Assembly: GCA_964035015.1 (NCBI GenBank)
Contig: OZ036010.1
Location: 4,172,104-4,236,103, forward strand
Length of the DNA: 64,000 nucleotides
Origin: Corallium rubrum
Lineage: Eukaryota > Cnidaria > Anthozoa > Scleralcyonacea > Coralliidae
Direction of reading: 5' to 3'
Shown here: piece by piece, positions 27,787 through 38,807 of the stretch
Numbering within the stretch: the stretch's first letter is position 1
Layout of the letters: each line of letters begins with the position of its first letter
Translations under genes and position numbers: made by a program
The notes under the pieces: generated by a model
Told to the model about the DNA's origin: nothing
The model's database searches: none
Seen by the model: the letters and a program-made list of their open reading frames with translations, nothing else

Positions 27787-28535
27787 TCTCAATCTCAACC
27801 TGAGGTTCTTAATAGTGGTTGGTTCTTGTTAGCGGGTTTTTACTGTTCTGAACACTATATATTATGTATTAGTAATTTTTGATATTTTTTTTTCACATCA
27901 GCTAACTGTCCACATTGTTTTGCAGGTAAATTTCTTAGCTGCTCTGTGTCGGCACAGTGTTGCTGACAGTGCCAGGCGAATACTTTCTAAACTTGGGACA
28001 AACAAGCTTTGGTCTCTCTATAGTTTCAAAGGGAAAAAGGGAAAACTCCCATTCAAAGATCTTGTTATCTGCAAAGTAGTTACCAGTAAGTAGTATTCAA
28101 GTACACATCCAATTTTGTTTATGTGTAGTATTAATATAGCTGTATTTATTACTGTCTTGTTTATAAAGATAACCTTTGTATCTTTTAAATAGAGGCATGC
28201 TTAAGGGTTCACAAGAAAGCTAGCGAAGCCAATGTTGAGGAACAGATAGCCGAAGTCCTCAAACATGCACCGCATAGAACTGGAGGCACAAAATTTAAGG
28301 TAAAGTGTTATTATATCATTTATATGTACTGTATGTGTATACATGTATGTATGTGTGACGAATAAATTTAATGATGGTGTGTGTCAGTTTTGATGATTTT
28401 GTGTGCCTTTTTGGCTGCCAAAATTAGGTATATTAGCAATTTAAAATTTAATTAATTTAAAATGTAATTTCTGAAAAACAGTTGGCTCCTAAAGTGATAT
28501 CTATAATATCCAACATCTACTAAAGTACTAAAGTT

Positions 28536-28597
<62 letters not shown>

Positions 28598-28984
28598 CCA
28601 GGGTTAAGTCACGTTGGCCTGAAAAACAGAGAAAAATCTTCTCGACGTTTCGAGCGAAGGCCCTTCATCAGGAGAAATTAGTAAACAACTCACATGTGGT
28701 CATGCGTATTTATAGCAGAGCTACAATGGGAATCACGTGAACACATGTAAGCCAATAAAAACAAAGTAAACAAATAAACGTCGAGAAGATTTTTCTCTGT
28801 TTTTCAGGCCAACATGACTTAACCCTGGTAATATTTGTATTTCAACCGTGGCCGACGCTGTCCTAGAAGCTTTTAACTATATATATATATATATATATAT
28901 ATTTAAATTACTGGTTTTTAAAATCTCTTTATCTCTTTTTAGAATCGTCAAGCTGGGAATGGTCACGAAGTGGACCAAGAATAA
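26475..28984 (+). CDS. DUF4806-like domain gene, partial, four exons
   Basis: Exons 26475-26584, 27926-28085, 28193-28299 and 28943-28984 join in frame (AG/GT borders; phases 0, 1, 0). They encode LPKPADCLEDLHIICDRLEE, FLAALCRHSVADSARRIL, LWSLYSFKGKKGKLPFKDL and EVLKHAPHRTGGTKFK, then NRQAGNGHEVDQE and a stop. Order and motifs match the DUF4806 domain of uncharacterised animal proteins (recognised by pattern). Upstream exons were not found; the start of the first listed exon is uncertain because a stop lies just before it. The function of the family is unknown to me. It may be host or element-borne. Confidence 0.6.
27389..27492. repeat. Hairpin, about 104 bp
   Basis: TGTTTACAAC at the left and GTTGTAAACA at the right; GAATATACAATCAC is mirrored by GTGATTGTATATTC. 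Confidence 0.7.
27534..27612. repeat. Hairpin, about 79 bp
   Basis: GATGCTAATTAGTTACAA and TTGTAACTAATTAGCATC form the arms, with CACTAGTGG repeated inside. Confidence 0.75.
28542..28594. repeat. TA microsatellite
   Basis: About 26 TA repeats directly left of the Penelope-like foldback. Confidence 0.9.
28595..28878. mobile_element. Short Penelope-like foldback inside the last DUF4806-like intron
   Basis: A shortened relative of the 20606-21608 palindrome. It keeps the non-coding ends (ATTACCAGGGTTAAGTC mirrored by GACTTAACCCTGGTAAT, with the CGACGTTTCGAGCGAAGG box) but has lost the coding centre. Confidence 0.75.
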
Positions 28985-29280
28985 TTGGGATAACCCTAAG
29001 AGGATATTAATTATTATAAGTAATACCATGATTGAATCGGTTACTTTTGTTCTCACCTGGTGATTTTATCTCTAATTTCTCCTGGTTTGGGGGAAAATTT
29101 CCAATTTTTTCTTCTTTAAGATGCATAAGCAAACATCAAAAGAGCATTCAATTTTACTAAACTCACAAGGAACATTAGGCTTGGGTTTTGTTTAAAAAAT
29201 TACAATAATTATATCTCAATATAAGCAATGTTAATTATATTACCTCATCAATCATGGTATTACAAACTAATACCATTACA

Positions 29281-29425
29281 TGTTGGGAATTAGTGATTAT
29301 AAATGTCCCTGACAGCCGAGGGACAATTTGTGAAAATCCCTCGGACCTATATGGCCCTCGATCGGGACTTCCACAAATCCTCCACCGACTTACCGGGACA
29401 ATTTAATCACTAATAATTCTCAACA
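29281..29425. repeat. Imperfect 145-bp foldback element
   Basis: TGTTGGGAATTAGTGATTAT is mirrored by ATCACTAATAATTCTCAACA, with inner GTCCCTGACAGCCGAGGGAC-type pairs. Confidence 0.6.
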
Positions 29426-29537
29426 AGTCATGGTATTACTATATATAGGGTTGCAGTGTATCTTCCACGATACGATATATAATTGATACACAATACGATA
29501 CATTCATTAGTTTATAGTTCAAGTTATTATTCAGTAT

Positions 29538-29959
29538 AAGGCCTGTGATAAACGGCGTATTTTTCATGCACCGTATAAAATGCCTATTAAGGGTCGACCC
29601 AAATTATGAAATTGTTATTCAGTTATTATTCAGCGTATTGTTGGCGTATTGAATAGGTGGAACTTTTTACATGTTCTCGAGTCGTGGACTTGGAAACGAT
29701 GTTATCAACATGAATTATGGTATCATATTTTAAATTTAAATTAATGTTTGTATTTTATTCGGCGCATGAATAGTACGCCGTCTGCATCAACGCCGTAGTT
29801 GAGTCGTATTATACGACCGGGCTCGTCGTATTTAATGGCTCTGTAGAACTTAATGCAAGTGCCGTATTTAATGGTTACAGACGGCGTATTTTTCATGAAC
29901 TTAACTCTTCTATTTATTTATACGGCGCATGAAAAATACGCCGTTTATCACAGGCCTTA
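29538..29959. mobile_element. MITE-like element, 422 bp, 40-bp terminal inverted repeats
   Basis: AAGGCCTGTGATAAACGGCG at the left and CGCCGTTTATCACAGGCCTT at the right, continuing through TATTTTTCATGC. Internal copies of CGGCGTATTTTTCATG also occur. No ORF. Confidence 0.75.
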
Positions 29960-30627
29960 AAGTATTTATTTAACAAGTGATGATTTTGGAACCGTACAGC
30001 TCTGTATATACCTTGTGATGATGATTATTAGCTATATTTTACTAAAGCCTAAAATGACGAGTATCAAAACTAGCATTGCCAAGGTTGCGAGTGTTCAATT
30101 TCTGGTTTGTAAAAAATAAAGTATATAATTTTGTATATTTCCGTCTGTCGTAATATTATTGTCAATTCCAATGTTCGCAGCAACGTTATCGGAACGTTCT
30201 ATTAACGTTATACGGATTAAAGTAATAAAACATTGCATTTTTAGTATTTAATACAATCAACGCAATAATTGATTAAAAAACAATGTTTTCTTGCTTGCGC
30301 TACCCTAATATTTTCCCTGAATAGGTTTTTCCTTCTTTATAAAAGTTGTGTTGACGTTATGTGGACGTTGTGGCAACGTTAAATGCGAACGTTATCGGCG
30401 AACGTTTTGACAACGTATAGCGGAGTCGACAAATAAACGTTGTACGAACGTTGTGTTATAACGTTCTCAGGACGTAAGTGTAACGTTCTCAGAACGTTCT
30501 CACAACGTTGGTGTGCTTGCTGGGCGGCGATCTCGATGACCGTACGCTGAAAATGTGTAGTACTCGATCAAACTTATACGAAAATTCTCGATCAATGTAT
30601 TCTCGATCAATTTACATGTGTTATTTA

Positions 30628-30823
30628 ACAAATAAAACATAAAGCTCCGTGCATATGTACTCTTATAAAGGTTCGTTTGACGTCATGTGAACACGAAAGA
30701 AGTTGAGTAGAGGCACGAGGCGATAGCCGAGTGCCTTTACACTTCTTTCGTGTTCAAATGACGTCAAACGTGCCTTTATAAGAGTACATATGCACAGGAG
30801 CGGTATGTTTTATTTGTTTTATA
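30628..30823. repeat. Near-perfect 196-bp palindrome
   Basis: Arms include GTGCATATGTACTCTTATAA mirrored by TTATAAGAGTACATATGCAC and an inner TTTGACGTCAT site on each side. The centre is GAGGCGATAGCCG. The outermost AACAAATAAAACAT is also mirrored. Confidence 0.8.
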
Positions 30824-31413
30824 AAATAATACGAAGAAAAATCAAACTAAAAGTGATGTAGTTTTAGAACTTGGCGGGCTTTTCCGGCCAGCTGACGCCA
30901 TTCTACGCCACTTTACGTCATTCATGATCTCTGTTCTCTTATAAATGCACGGAGCCCAACCAATCAGACCGTGCGTAGAGGAGACCTTATTTTATAATAC
31001 TTATTAATTAAATTGTGCTGAAAAATGTTTCTCAAAAGTTAACTTGCACGTGAAAGGTAACATGCTGTATTTTACATCTTCATCGAGGTTGACATTTAAC
31101 TGAACTGACTTGTGTCTGTGAATGCTGTATGTAAATGTTATATTGAGGTAACTATATATTAATATATTTTGTGGTTTGCTTTATTTTTGTTTGTATTGTT
31201 TATTATTGTACTGATGTCTTGCAAATAAAAGTCGATGTTATTAAAGTGCATGCATATACGAGAATTTTCATTTTTTTTTCTAAAAATCGGCCGTATTGAG
31301 ACGATTCTAACGATATATAACACTCCTTCGACGGATGAAAACTGCCCGAGATACTTGGTTCTAAACATGAGTTTTTCAAAACATGGCCGGGAGAAAAGAG
31401 TCTGAGTACGAGT

Positions 31414-31720
31414 ATGGTTGATGACGTCAAATCGGGACAAGCTGTAATTTCGACTACAGTTGTTTACTTTACAATTGCGGACAAAATACCTTCGCGGTGT
31501 GCTTTATTCGAGTGTTTCAACAAGCCAGATAATGGCATAAACTCAGAGAATGGTATAACACTTCACAGGAAGGCTTACACTAAAGGTTTAAGATTGGAAG
31601 CAAGAGGAAGACCAACTTTGGGTTGTTAACTTGTTAAGCGCAAACGCACACAAAGTGTAAGCCAGTCGATTCCCAACGTCGGTTTCGCTGGAAGAGTAGT
31701 TTTCCAGTACAAGATAAGCT
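31414..31720 (+). pseudogene. Decayed THAP-like zinc-finger fragment
   Basis: The frame reads SRCALFECFNKPDNGINSEN and GITLHRKAY, then an in-frame TAA, then LVKRKRTQSV. This resembles the start of a THAP domain (C-x4-C, the ITLHR strand, and the basic RKR segment before the second Cys-His pair), a module of P-element and Kolobok transposases and of host factors. The later Cys and His were not found. Short and broken, so the assignment is tentative. 31720-32040 shows nothing recognisable. Confidence 0.35.
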
Positions 31721-32111
31721 CTATATCTCGTGTATAGAAATGGATGGTATTAGAGTAACGTTCTACCCACCCGCATCTGCTCCACACGACCACCAAGAAG
31801 CGTTTTCAGGGCAAGCGATCCGAGTCACTGGCGCAGTGAGAAATCAACGAACCAGTTGTATATTGTAATTTAACGCATTTTTCCCACAAATATGGACCCT
31901 CGGTATAATAACTTTTTAGATATTTAGGAAGTACGAAGAAGAGTCAAATACCACTGCAAAATCCCAATCTTCCATACCCTTGAAATACATCTACTCTTGA
32001 ATATTTATATAATTAATGAAAACAAAACAAGCAATCTGATATCGTCCTGACAGGGTGCGTGTATATTTTACTGGTCACCTATTGCATATGTGAAGTTTGG
32101 GCACCTCAGAC

Positions 32112-34003
32112 CAGGCCTATCACTGAGAGGCGTGCGATCGCACCATAGAAATAATAGACCTAAAATGTGTGCTCTGTCACGTGACAGGGGTCCAAATTAA
32201 ATTTTATTTTGCCCTTATAGATCCGCCATTTTGAATTTTGCAAAGGGGTGGGATATATATACAACAATGATTGCATCTCAAAATAAAGAATTGGAGGACG
32301 TTTCATAGGGATAAATTGGATACATGCAAGACAACAAATCAGCCACATACACATTAGCATAAAATAAAACAATTTTCAAGACACTTGTTTCATTAAAAGT
32401 ATTAAAAACTATAAGTTCAAAATTATATTTCGATCAATTCACCACAATTACAAAAAGCAACAAAAAGTGCTAAACTTGAAACTCAGAAATTGTCTGCATC
32501 AAAGCCCGTTTAAAAGAAAATAAAATAATCAAATACGTAATGGAAACTAGGAGAAAACCTTTAAAAAAACACGGATTTAATATATCAATATAAATAACTG
32601 TCGAAAAGACTGATGTATAAAAAGTATGACAGGTGCATAAACATAATTATTTTATATTTCAAAAATCACAAGCTAGAAATCCTTATTAAATTGGATAAAA
32701 AAGAGGGAAAAAACACTTACTGTCTCCTGGATTAATCCTCCACATTCAGTATAAATCACATACAGATTGGCAAGTGGGAATCATTCAAATATAATGTAAA
32801 ACAGTAAAAACACTAAAACCATTCGTATTAAAAGGCCGCTATCGTCGCTGCATGTCTACATCCAGAGTTTAATGTTCGAAATGTTTTGGTGAAGGATATT
32901 GCACTTCATCTTTATAAAATTCACCAATCCAGCAAGTTTTCCGGTACAAAAAACAAAGAAATTCAGTGCTAAAATACATCCATTACTCCACAACATCACC
33001 AACCGCAGCCGTGTTAAAAACTGTTAAAAAGTCCTGGGGCGAGTTCCTTTTGCCCTTATAAATCCGCCATTTTGTGGCGACAATTTTTTGACTGACGAGA
33101 GATAGGAGCACGCATTCTAGGTATAATATTTCTATGGATCGCACGCGCATGTGCGTTTGATCGCACGCCCAGAAAATTATTAATTCCATATTTTTACAAA
33201 TCAAATGAGGAGACGAACCGTGTGAAATAATAAATGTAACAAGAGCAGCTATCATGTATTCATCAGTTAGGCATTCCACAGATCTGATTTCACATGCCAA
33301 CACTTTACTACCATTTGCGTTCAAGCTTGAAGCATGAACTATTTCGCACGTTTGTTTACATTGGAAAAGATATGTTGGACTAATTTACTTACCCCGTTTT
33401 GACCTATGAAATGCATGTGTTTTCTTCACACGTGAATTTCAGGTGAACAGATGCATACATTTGTTCATGCTTACAACTATGAGCATGCTTCTGAGTATTA
33501 GGATCAATGACCATAGGAATGATGTTATTGATCGAGCACTCGAGATCAACCTGTCAAAACGTTGCAACGTCTCGCTAGATCAGGATGAAACGAGAAAAGA
33601 ACCCCCTTTCAAGAAAGCGAGAGCAGATATTTGTGATGTCGAAGTCAGCGAAGATGAAGACGACGACTGACTAAGTAGTAGCAGCGATGACCAAAGTAGC
33701 GACGAGGACAGTGGCGACGATTCGAGTAATGACTTTTTAAACTGAAAAAAATTAACTTGTGTGTACCACTACCAATAATAACCGTAGGAGTAACTATTTA
33801 AAGGAAAACTAGGAAATCATTTCCGCTATTGTTATTTGTACGTATCGAAAAACCATTCCAAATAAAATCATTATTAACCATTACAGTAATACTGCTTGCT
33901 AACTGTTTTTGAAGTACGAAAATGTCGCACGCCATCGCACGCCTAGGTCATCTGAGGCGTGCGAAGCTCCGCACGCCTGCGTTTTTTCTCAGTGATAGGC
34001 CTG
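32112..34003. mobile_element. Outer hAT-like non-autonomous element, 1892 bp
   Basis: Ends CAGGCCTATCACTGAGA and TCTCAGTGATAGGCCTG are perfect inverted repeats. They are flanked by a CTCAGAC duplication (32105-32111 and 34004-34010) inside LINE coding sequence. The CAG start and 7-8 bp duplication suggest hAT. Inside is an unrecognised ORF with a basic then acidic tail (about 33500-33670, KKARADICDVEVSEDEDDD), and a minus-strand ORF (33324 to 32983) that I do not recognise. Confidence 0.75.
32144..33136. mobile_element. Inner hAT-like element, 993 bp, nested in the outer one
   Basis: Ends CATAGAAATAATAGACCTA and the inverse of CATAGAAATATTATACCTA, flanked by a perfect 8-bp GATCGCAC duplication (32136-32143 and 33137-33144). 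A TTTTGCCCTTATA motif occurs near both ends in direct orientation. No transposase. Confidence 0.75.
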
Positions 34004-34596
34004 CTCAGACAATAACTAAAATCAGTAAGGTTGAAAGACTACAATACAGGGCAACTAAATATATTTTAAGTTTTTCAACTGGCAGGATGATTTATCATAC
34101 AATCTGAATGATCATCTGAAAACAGTTAATTTACTGCAATACCATTATCATACTGGCATGACTTGAAAGATCTTATCTATTTTAAACGTTATACAGGTCA
34201 CTATAATATTCCTATTAATAGTTTTGTACAACTCAATAATTCAGTTAGAATCACTAGAAACAGTTCAGAACTAGATGTACTAGTTTCTAAGTGCTGTACT
34301 AAACTTTTTATTAAGCTAGTTAATATTTGAACTGTATATTTAATTAAACTTTGGAGTAGTCTACCTTGCTCAATACCAGATTCTACCTCAGTTACTGTAT
34401 AATCAGTTTAAAAGTCAACTTTCTAATCACTACATTAATGCTGTAATTACTAGGTAATGCTTACAACATCAATACCTTTTTTTGGAAATCAATGTTTAAA
34501 ATATTCTTCATCCCAACCTGACCTGCAACATACTCTCTTCTAAACCTTACTGCTACAGACCTTAATCACTTATATCTAATTCGTATTTGTTTACAT

Positions 34597-34885
34597 GATT
34601 ATCCTGAATTGTGAAATGGTCTAGAATTCCAGATAATCCTGAATATTAAAGAAAATGAAACCCAACACTGACCCCGACCTCTAAACCTGACCCTAAACCT
34701 AACCACAACACGTACTCCAGGGAGAAAGTTCCACCACTCAGACCCTGACCACAACACCCCTACTGTTTTTTGTTATATCGTGCTGTTTAGTTTAACATCC
34801 CGCATTTGGGACAGAGAAGCCCCTTGGCATCAGGATCGTCCTGAATTCTAGACACTTTAAATTGACAATTCAGGATAGTCCTGCA
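34597..34885. repeat. Inverted-repeat element, about 290 bp
   Basis: ATCCTGAATTGTGAAATGG at the left is mirrored by GACAATTCAGGATAGTCCTG at the right; GTCTAGAATTCCAG pairs with CTGAATTCTAGAC. The middle is a CCTAAACC/CCTGACCC-rich stretch. Confidence 0.6.
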
Positions 34886-35501
34886 CCACATTCAGCCTCC
34901 AATCTGATCTTCCTCGGCCCACTCCCTCTTTGCTCGCGTGTTATAGAGACCTCTGCACTTCCAGTAGCCCCAGTGAACACCTGCAGGGTGTTAGCTACAG
35001 TCAAAAATTCGGCGTTATACGCCGTTTTCACAATTACGTTTAGCTAGCAATTTCACAATTTAGATCTACCAAAAATAACATAAATATAAATTATAAAAAA
35101 TACTAAGTTATAATAACTAAGAAATTATTAAAAATATGAGATTGCTCAGCTTCAAAACTTTGCTCAAAAGAATTGCGAATCATGCATTGATGTGTTGCGA
35201 GGATGCCATCTAACCTAAAATATATCTGTCTGTTTTTAGTGCGCAAAACAATGTCAGTTGACTTGCACTTCAAAGGTTTCAATTTAGCCTAGCCAATCTG
35301 CACGAGGCGGTTTATAAAAGTAAACCTTTCAAGTGCAACTGATACTACATATCGTGACAGACATCGTGGGAAACAGGCCACTTTTCTTGTGAGGTTTGAA
35401 AAGTAGAGGTCTTGAGAATTAATACCACGACGTCACGCAACAGTAGATATTACAAGAAGAGTCTGAAAAGGAATACAGTCAAGTCTCAAAGCCTTGTGGA
35501 A

Positions 35502-38500
35502 ATGTTCAAAAAAGTCGCTCGACACGAATCGACTGATTTAGGATGTCAATCTGAAAGCAATGAAAGTCCCACCGGTAGTGAAAACGCTGAAAACGAATTT
35601 ATTTCATCTAACTCAGCGAATTCTTCTGAACAGTCAAAAGAGATCCCAGAAGTAAGTGAAAAATCAATTTTAGGTAATAGTAGCCTTGCAGCTGCTGAAT
35701 TGAGTCATGAACGTGAATTTATCTCGGAAAAGGAAAAAGCGTCCTCGACCGACATTCGTCTAGACAAGGGTGAGGATATGCGGGTAAAATCAACGTCGCA
35801 ATACGAGTCTCTATTTCCTGATTTCTATTTTTCATCTGCAAAAAATGGTTGGCTGTGTAAAACATGCACTTCGTTTTCTCATGGCCCAACAGGAAACAGA
35901 GCCTTTATTGATAAGCCAGGTAGTTTAGGTAACCACCCAAAAGAACGGTTTACCTACCATTTAAAGTCGAAGCGTCATTTGACGTCGGTCAAAAATAAAC
36001 AAGGCTACATAGAAATGTCTAAACGAAACACCAATGTCTGGCAACTTGCTACAGACGCCGCATTGTTTGACGCGTCAACTCGACGAAATAAAAATAGATT
36101 TGTCATTAAATCATTTTTTCGCATAATACTCTTAATGATACGTAAAAACTGGGCGCATACCCATAACTTCAAAGACGTTGTGGAAATAGTGGGCGAGTGT
36201 GGAGGGAAAGAAATACAAACGCATTTGTTGACGACCCCTAAAAATGCTACTTACCTTTCCCCGGAATATGTCTCAAAAATGATTCAAGTAATGGCCGATT
36301 ACATAAGACAGCCTATACTTTCCACATTACAAACACAAAATTACACATTCTATAGCGATGAAACAACGGACGTCACTTCAGTCGAACAATTTGCTGTGTA
36401 CGCGACTTTTTGTATCAACAACATAATTCCCGAGCATTTCATCGGGTTGATCCCCATCAGCAAAGTAGTTGGCGCTTCGCTGACAGCACAGAACATAATG
36501 ACAGCACTCGAAAACTTCTTTTTAAACAAAAACATTCTTCTTCGTAATGCTAGATTTGCTTGCATGGACACGACTAACGTAAACTCGGGCGAGAGGGGAG
36601 GTTTGAAACGCATCCTCGTTCCCAGCGCCTCCTCGGTACACTGGGAAATCGGAGGCCCTGGTCAGATGAAAACCGGATGTCCTAGATTCTAGGACATTGA
36701 GTCATTGAATATATCACATCGCCCTGGGTGCGAACATGGACATAATATAACGAAACAAACGAGATACACTCAGATATTTGAAGAAAAGCTGCTTTATTGT
36801 GACGTCCGAAAGGTTTGTTGTTTACTGTTCTTCCCGCTGGACAAAATAGCACAATTTCGCTTACCGAAATGCTATTCAAAAGTAGGCTGTGTTTACGAAC
36901 ATAATTTGCCGTCGCCAACGAATGATTCACCGAGCACGCTATGTCTAAAGTCGTTCGATTTTTAGAGTTAAATGATGAAACTCATCGCAGTTCCAACTCG
37001 CGTTAGGAATCCTACTTTGTTGGCTTTATTTGTAGACTTTTTCGGTGTTATCTGAGCGATAATCTTCACTTTATTCACACCGTTGTTTGACAGTTGAAAA
37101 TATAATTGCCCACTTCCTGTTTTCGACAACCTTCGTCCAGCCAATCACACGCTTCAATCGTTTTCATCTGACCAGGGCCTCCGATTTCCCAGTATACCGA
37201 GGAGGCGCTGGGAACGAGGATGGTTTGTAACGATACTTAGAGCACAAGGTTCCTCTGTTACGTTGGATAGGTTGTAATAATCATAAGTTGGCGTTGTGTT
37301 TCAAACATCTTATACCACAATTCCCCTGTATTTTCGATGTTGACCCATTTTTAGTAAATCTTTGGAAATACTTTAAATATCGCCCTCTTGCAATGAACTT
37401 TTTAGAGAATTCAGCAGATATATACGGTGATGACGTAACACCAGTTTGCCCTAGTGTAACACGCTGGACAGCTCACGAAAGGGCTTGTCAGACATTTTTT
37501 AAAGGATACAGACACTTTCTTAATGCCCTAACTACTTGTTATAATGAAAGAAAAGAGCCCGAAGCATTAGGGCTGTTCATTCAAGCAACATCGATGGAGA
37601 ATGTAGCAACGATATTGATGTTGCTTGAGGTATTTACAAATATTAAGCCATTGCTTCTTTACTTTCAAAAAAGTCAAAAATCCATCTGCTTAAGTACAGC
37701 CCAAACTTGCGTGGATATCACTCTCCATAAATTAGATACCTCTTTGCAAACAAGACACTTCTTCACATCAGAAAATTTTAATAGCATGAAGTCTATAGCT
37801 GCAGAAGAAACTCTCAATTTGCCACCCAGTACGCGATCTAGAGCTGCCCGACCATTCACTTTTGATGAGTTCGAAATTTCTTATGTGAGATTTAATTCTG
37901 CCTTCAAAGAAGAACTGAATGAAGCGTTTTCTCAAATAAAGCTTTGGTCGCCTTTTGCTATTTTCGACCCACGCACATTGCCCGAGGATTTAACGTCGTT
38001 AGCATTACACGGCAATGACGATTTGAACAAACTCTTAGATCACTATGGATCACGTCAGAGTGACACATTTAAAGGGACAACTGTCGACCAAGAGCCCGAT
38101 GTCGATGCTGACATGGCAAGGGCTGAGTGGCCAAATTTCAAACATTTAATGTTTCTAAAAGGCAAAGATTATCGCGAACGTTTTAATTCGCTAATAAGTA
38201 ATGCTAAAACTGTTGAAGAACGAGAAGAATTTGAGAAAGAGCGAAAAAAATGTGGTCCGCATGAACTTTGGGCAATGATTGTGGTCGATAACACGTGCAA
38301 GAATATTTTTCCACAGTGTTACAAACTATTGTATTTTTTACTGTTATTTCCATTGAGTACAGCTTGCGTGGAAAGATTCTTTTCCAAAATGAAACTTGCG
38401 AAGACCCGTCTGAGAAATCAATTGAAACAAACCAGCCTAGAAAACCTTCTATTTATTGTGACGGAAATCCCCAAAAAAGGTTTTGGTGACGAAGCGTTCG

Positions 38501-38556
38501 AACACTTCGTGGATGAGCTAAAGCGACGAAACCCAAATATGCGATTAGACTTGTAG
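35502..38556 (+). pseudogene. hAT transposase, interrupted by a MITE (copy 1)
   Basis: The first part (35502-36610) begins MFKKVARHES, has an acidic Ser-rich N-terminus, then a TTF-type zinc finger (FPDFYFSSAKNGWLCKTC, H...H) and a DUF4371-like start of the RNase H-like catalytic domain (FYSDETTDVTSVEQF). The second part (37232-38556) carries the rest of the catalytic domain and the hAT C-terminal dimerisation region (FPLSTACVERFFSKMK). A MITE at 36611-37221 breaks the coding sequence, and its right-hand duplication carries a TAA. Apart from this both parts are open. Related animal proteins are ZMYM1-like. An upstream TTG at 35412 is in frame, but ATG 35502 is the likely start. Confidence 0.8.
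36611..37221. mobile_element. 611-bp MITE inside hAT copy 1
   Basis: About 63-bp inverted repeats starting CATCCTCGTTCCCAGCGCC, flanked by GTTTGAAACG and GTTTGTAACG (a 9-10 bp duplication with one mismatch), which suggests a Mutator-like origin. The 80-90 residue ORFs on both strands have no recognised homology. Confidence 0.8.
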
Positions 38557-38754
38557 TGTAGACATGTCATCTTGAGACTTGACTCTTGTATTATACTGTA
38601 GTTTGACATTGACAATGTAATTTATTGTCTGACAAGACTATATTGAGTTCAGATTCATGTACTTTATTCTTTAATGGTTAAATGAAAAAATTGTGTGACA
38701 TAATTTTATAGTTTTTTGTGTGAGTTTTAATTTTCACGTTCGCTGATTGTAGCG

Positions 38755-38807
38755 TACCCTGGATGCCAGAGGCTCTTGTGGCACAAGAGCCTCTGGCATC
38801 CAGGGTA
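38755..38807. repeat. Perfect 53-bp palindrome near the hAT 3' end
   Basis: TACCCTGGATGCCAGAGGCT ... AGCCTCTGGCATCCAGGGTA with a single central base. It is repeated in copy 2 at 47895-47947. It could be a transcription terminator-like hairpin or a tiny insertion. Confidence 0.8.

Larger units (their letters stand above)
27125..27845. mobile_element. Inverted-repeat element, about 720 bp, in the DUF4806-like gene intron
   Basis: ACAGTAAAAACCCACCAACA at the left is mirrored at the right by GCGGGTTTTTACTGT, with a shared inner AACCTCAGGTTG motif. It contains two hairpins (27389-27492 and 27534-27612) and a TA tract (27716-27782). No coding potential. Confidence 0.6.
24563..30526 (+). mobile_element. 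Candidate 6-kb DNA element with AACGTT-rich ends around a DUF4806-like gene
   Basis: The left end reads GTCGCCCAGCTAGCACACAA; the right end, reverse-complemented, reads GCCGCCCAGCAAGCACACCA. Both ends continue into several hundred bases of dispersed AACGTT motifs (24580-25140 and 30165-30510), which gives a terminal inverted repeat plus subterminal arrays. Between them lies a spliced plus-strand gene and several nested foldback elements. No transposase was recognised and no clear target duplication is visible, so calling it one mobile element is inference. The alternative is two separate small elements that happen to flank a host gene. Confidence 0.5.
32040..34420 (+). mobile_element. Decayed CR1-like LINE fragment, split by a hAT-like insertion
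   Basis: Left part (32040-32111) reads toward CICEVWAPQ; right part (34011-34420) continues SKVERLQYRATKYI, then degenerate DLIYFKRYTG and KLWSSLPCSI. This is the C-terminal portion of non-LTR reverse transcriptases. The reading frame is continuous once the inserted element and one copy of its 7-bp duplication are ignored. Later stops and frameshifts show it is old. Confidence 0.65.

Noticed and set aside
34680..34760. Interstitial telomere repeat (CCTAAACC/CCTAACC)
   Set aside because: Only two or three degenerate units, inside a larger inverted-repeat element.
36705..36965. 86-residue ORF inside the 611-bp MITE as a transposon gene
   Set aside because: It persists in the two near-identical hAT-borne copies, but the third copy changes its C-terminus and no domain is recognisable. 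It is more likely non-coding.
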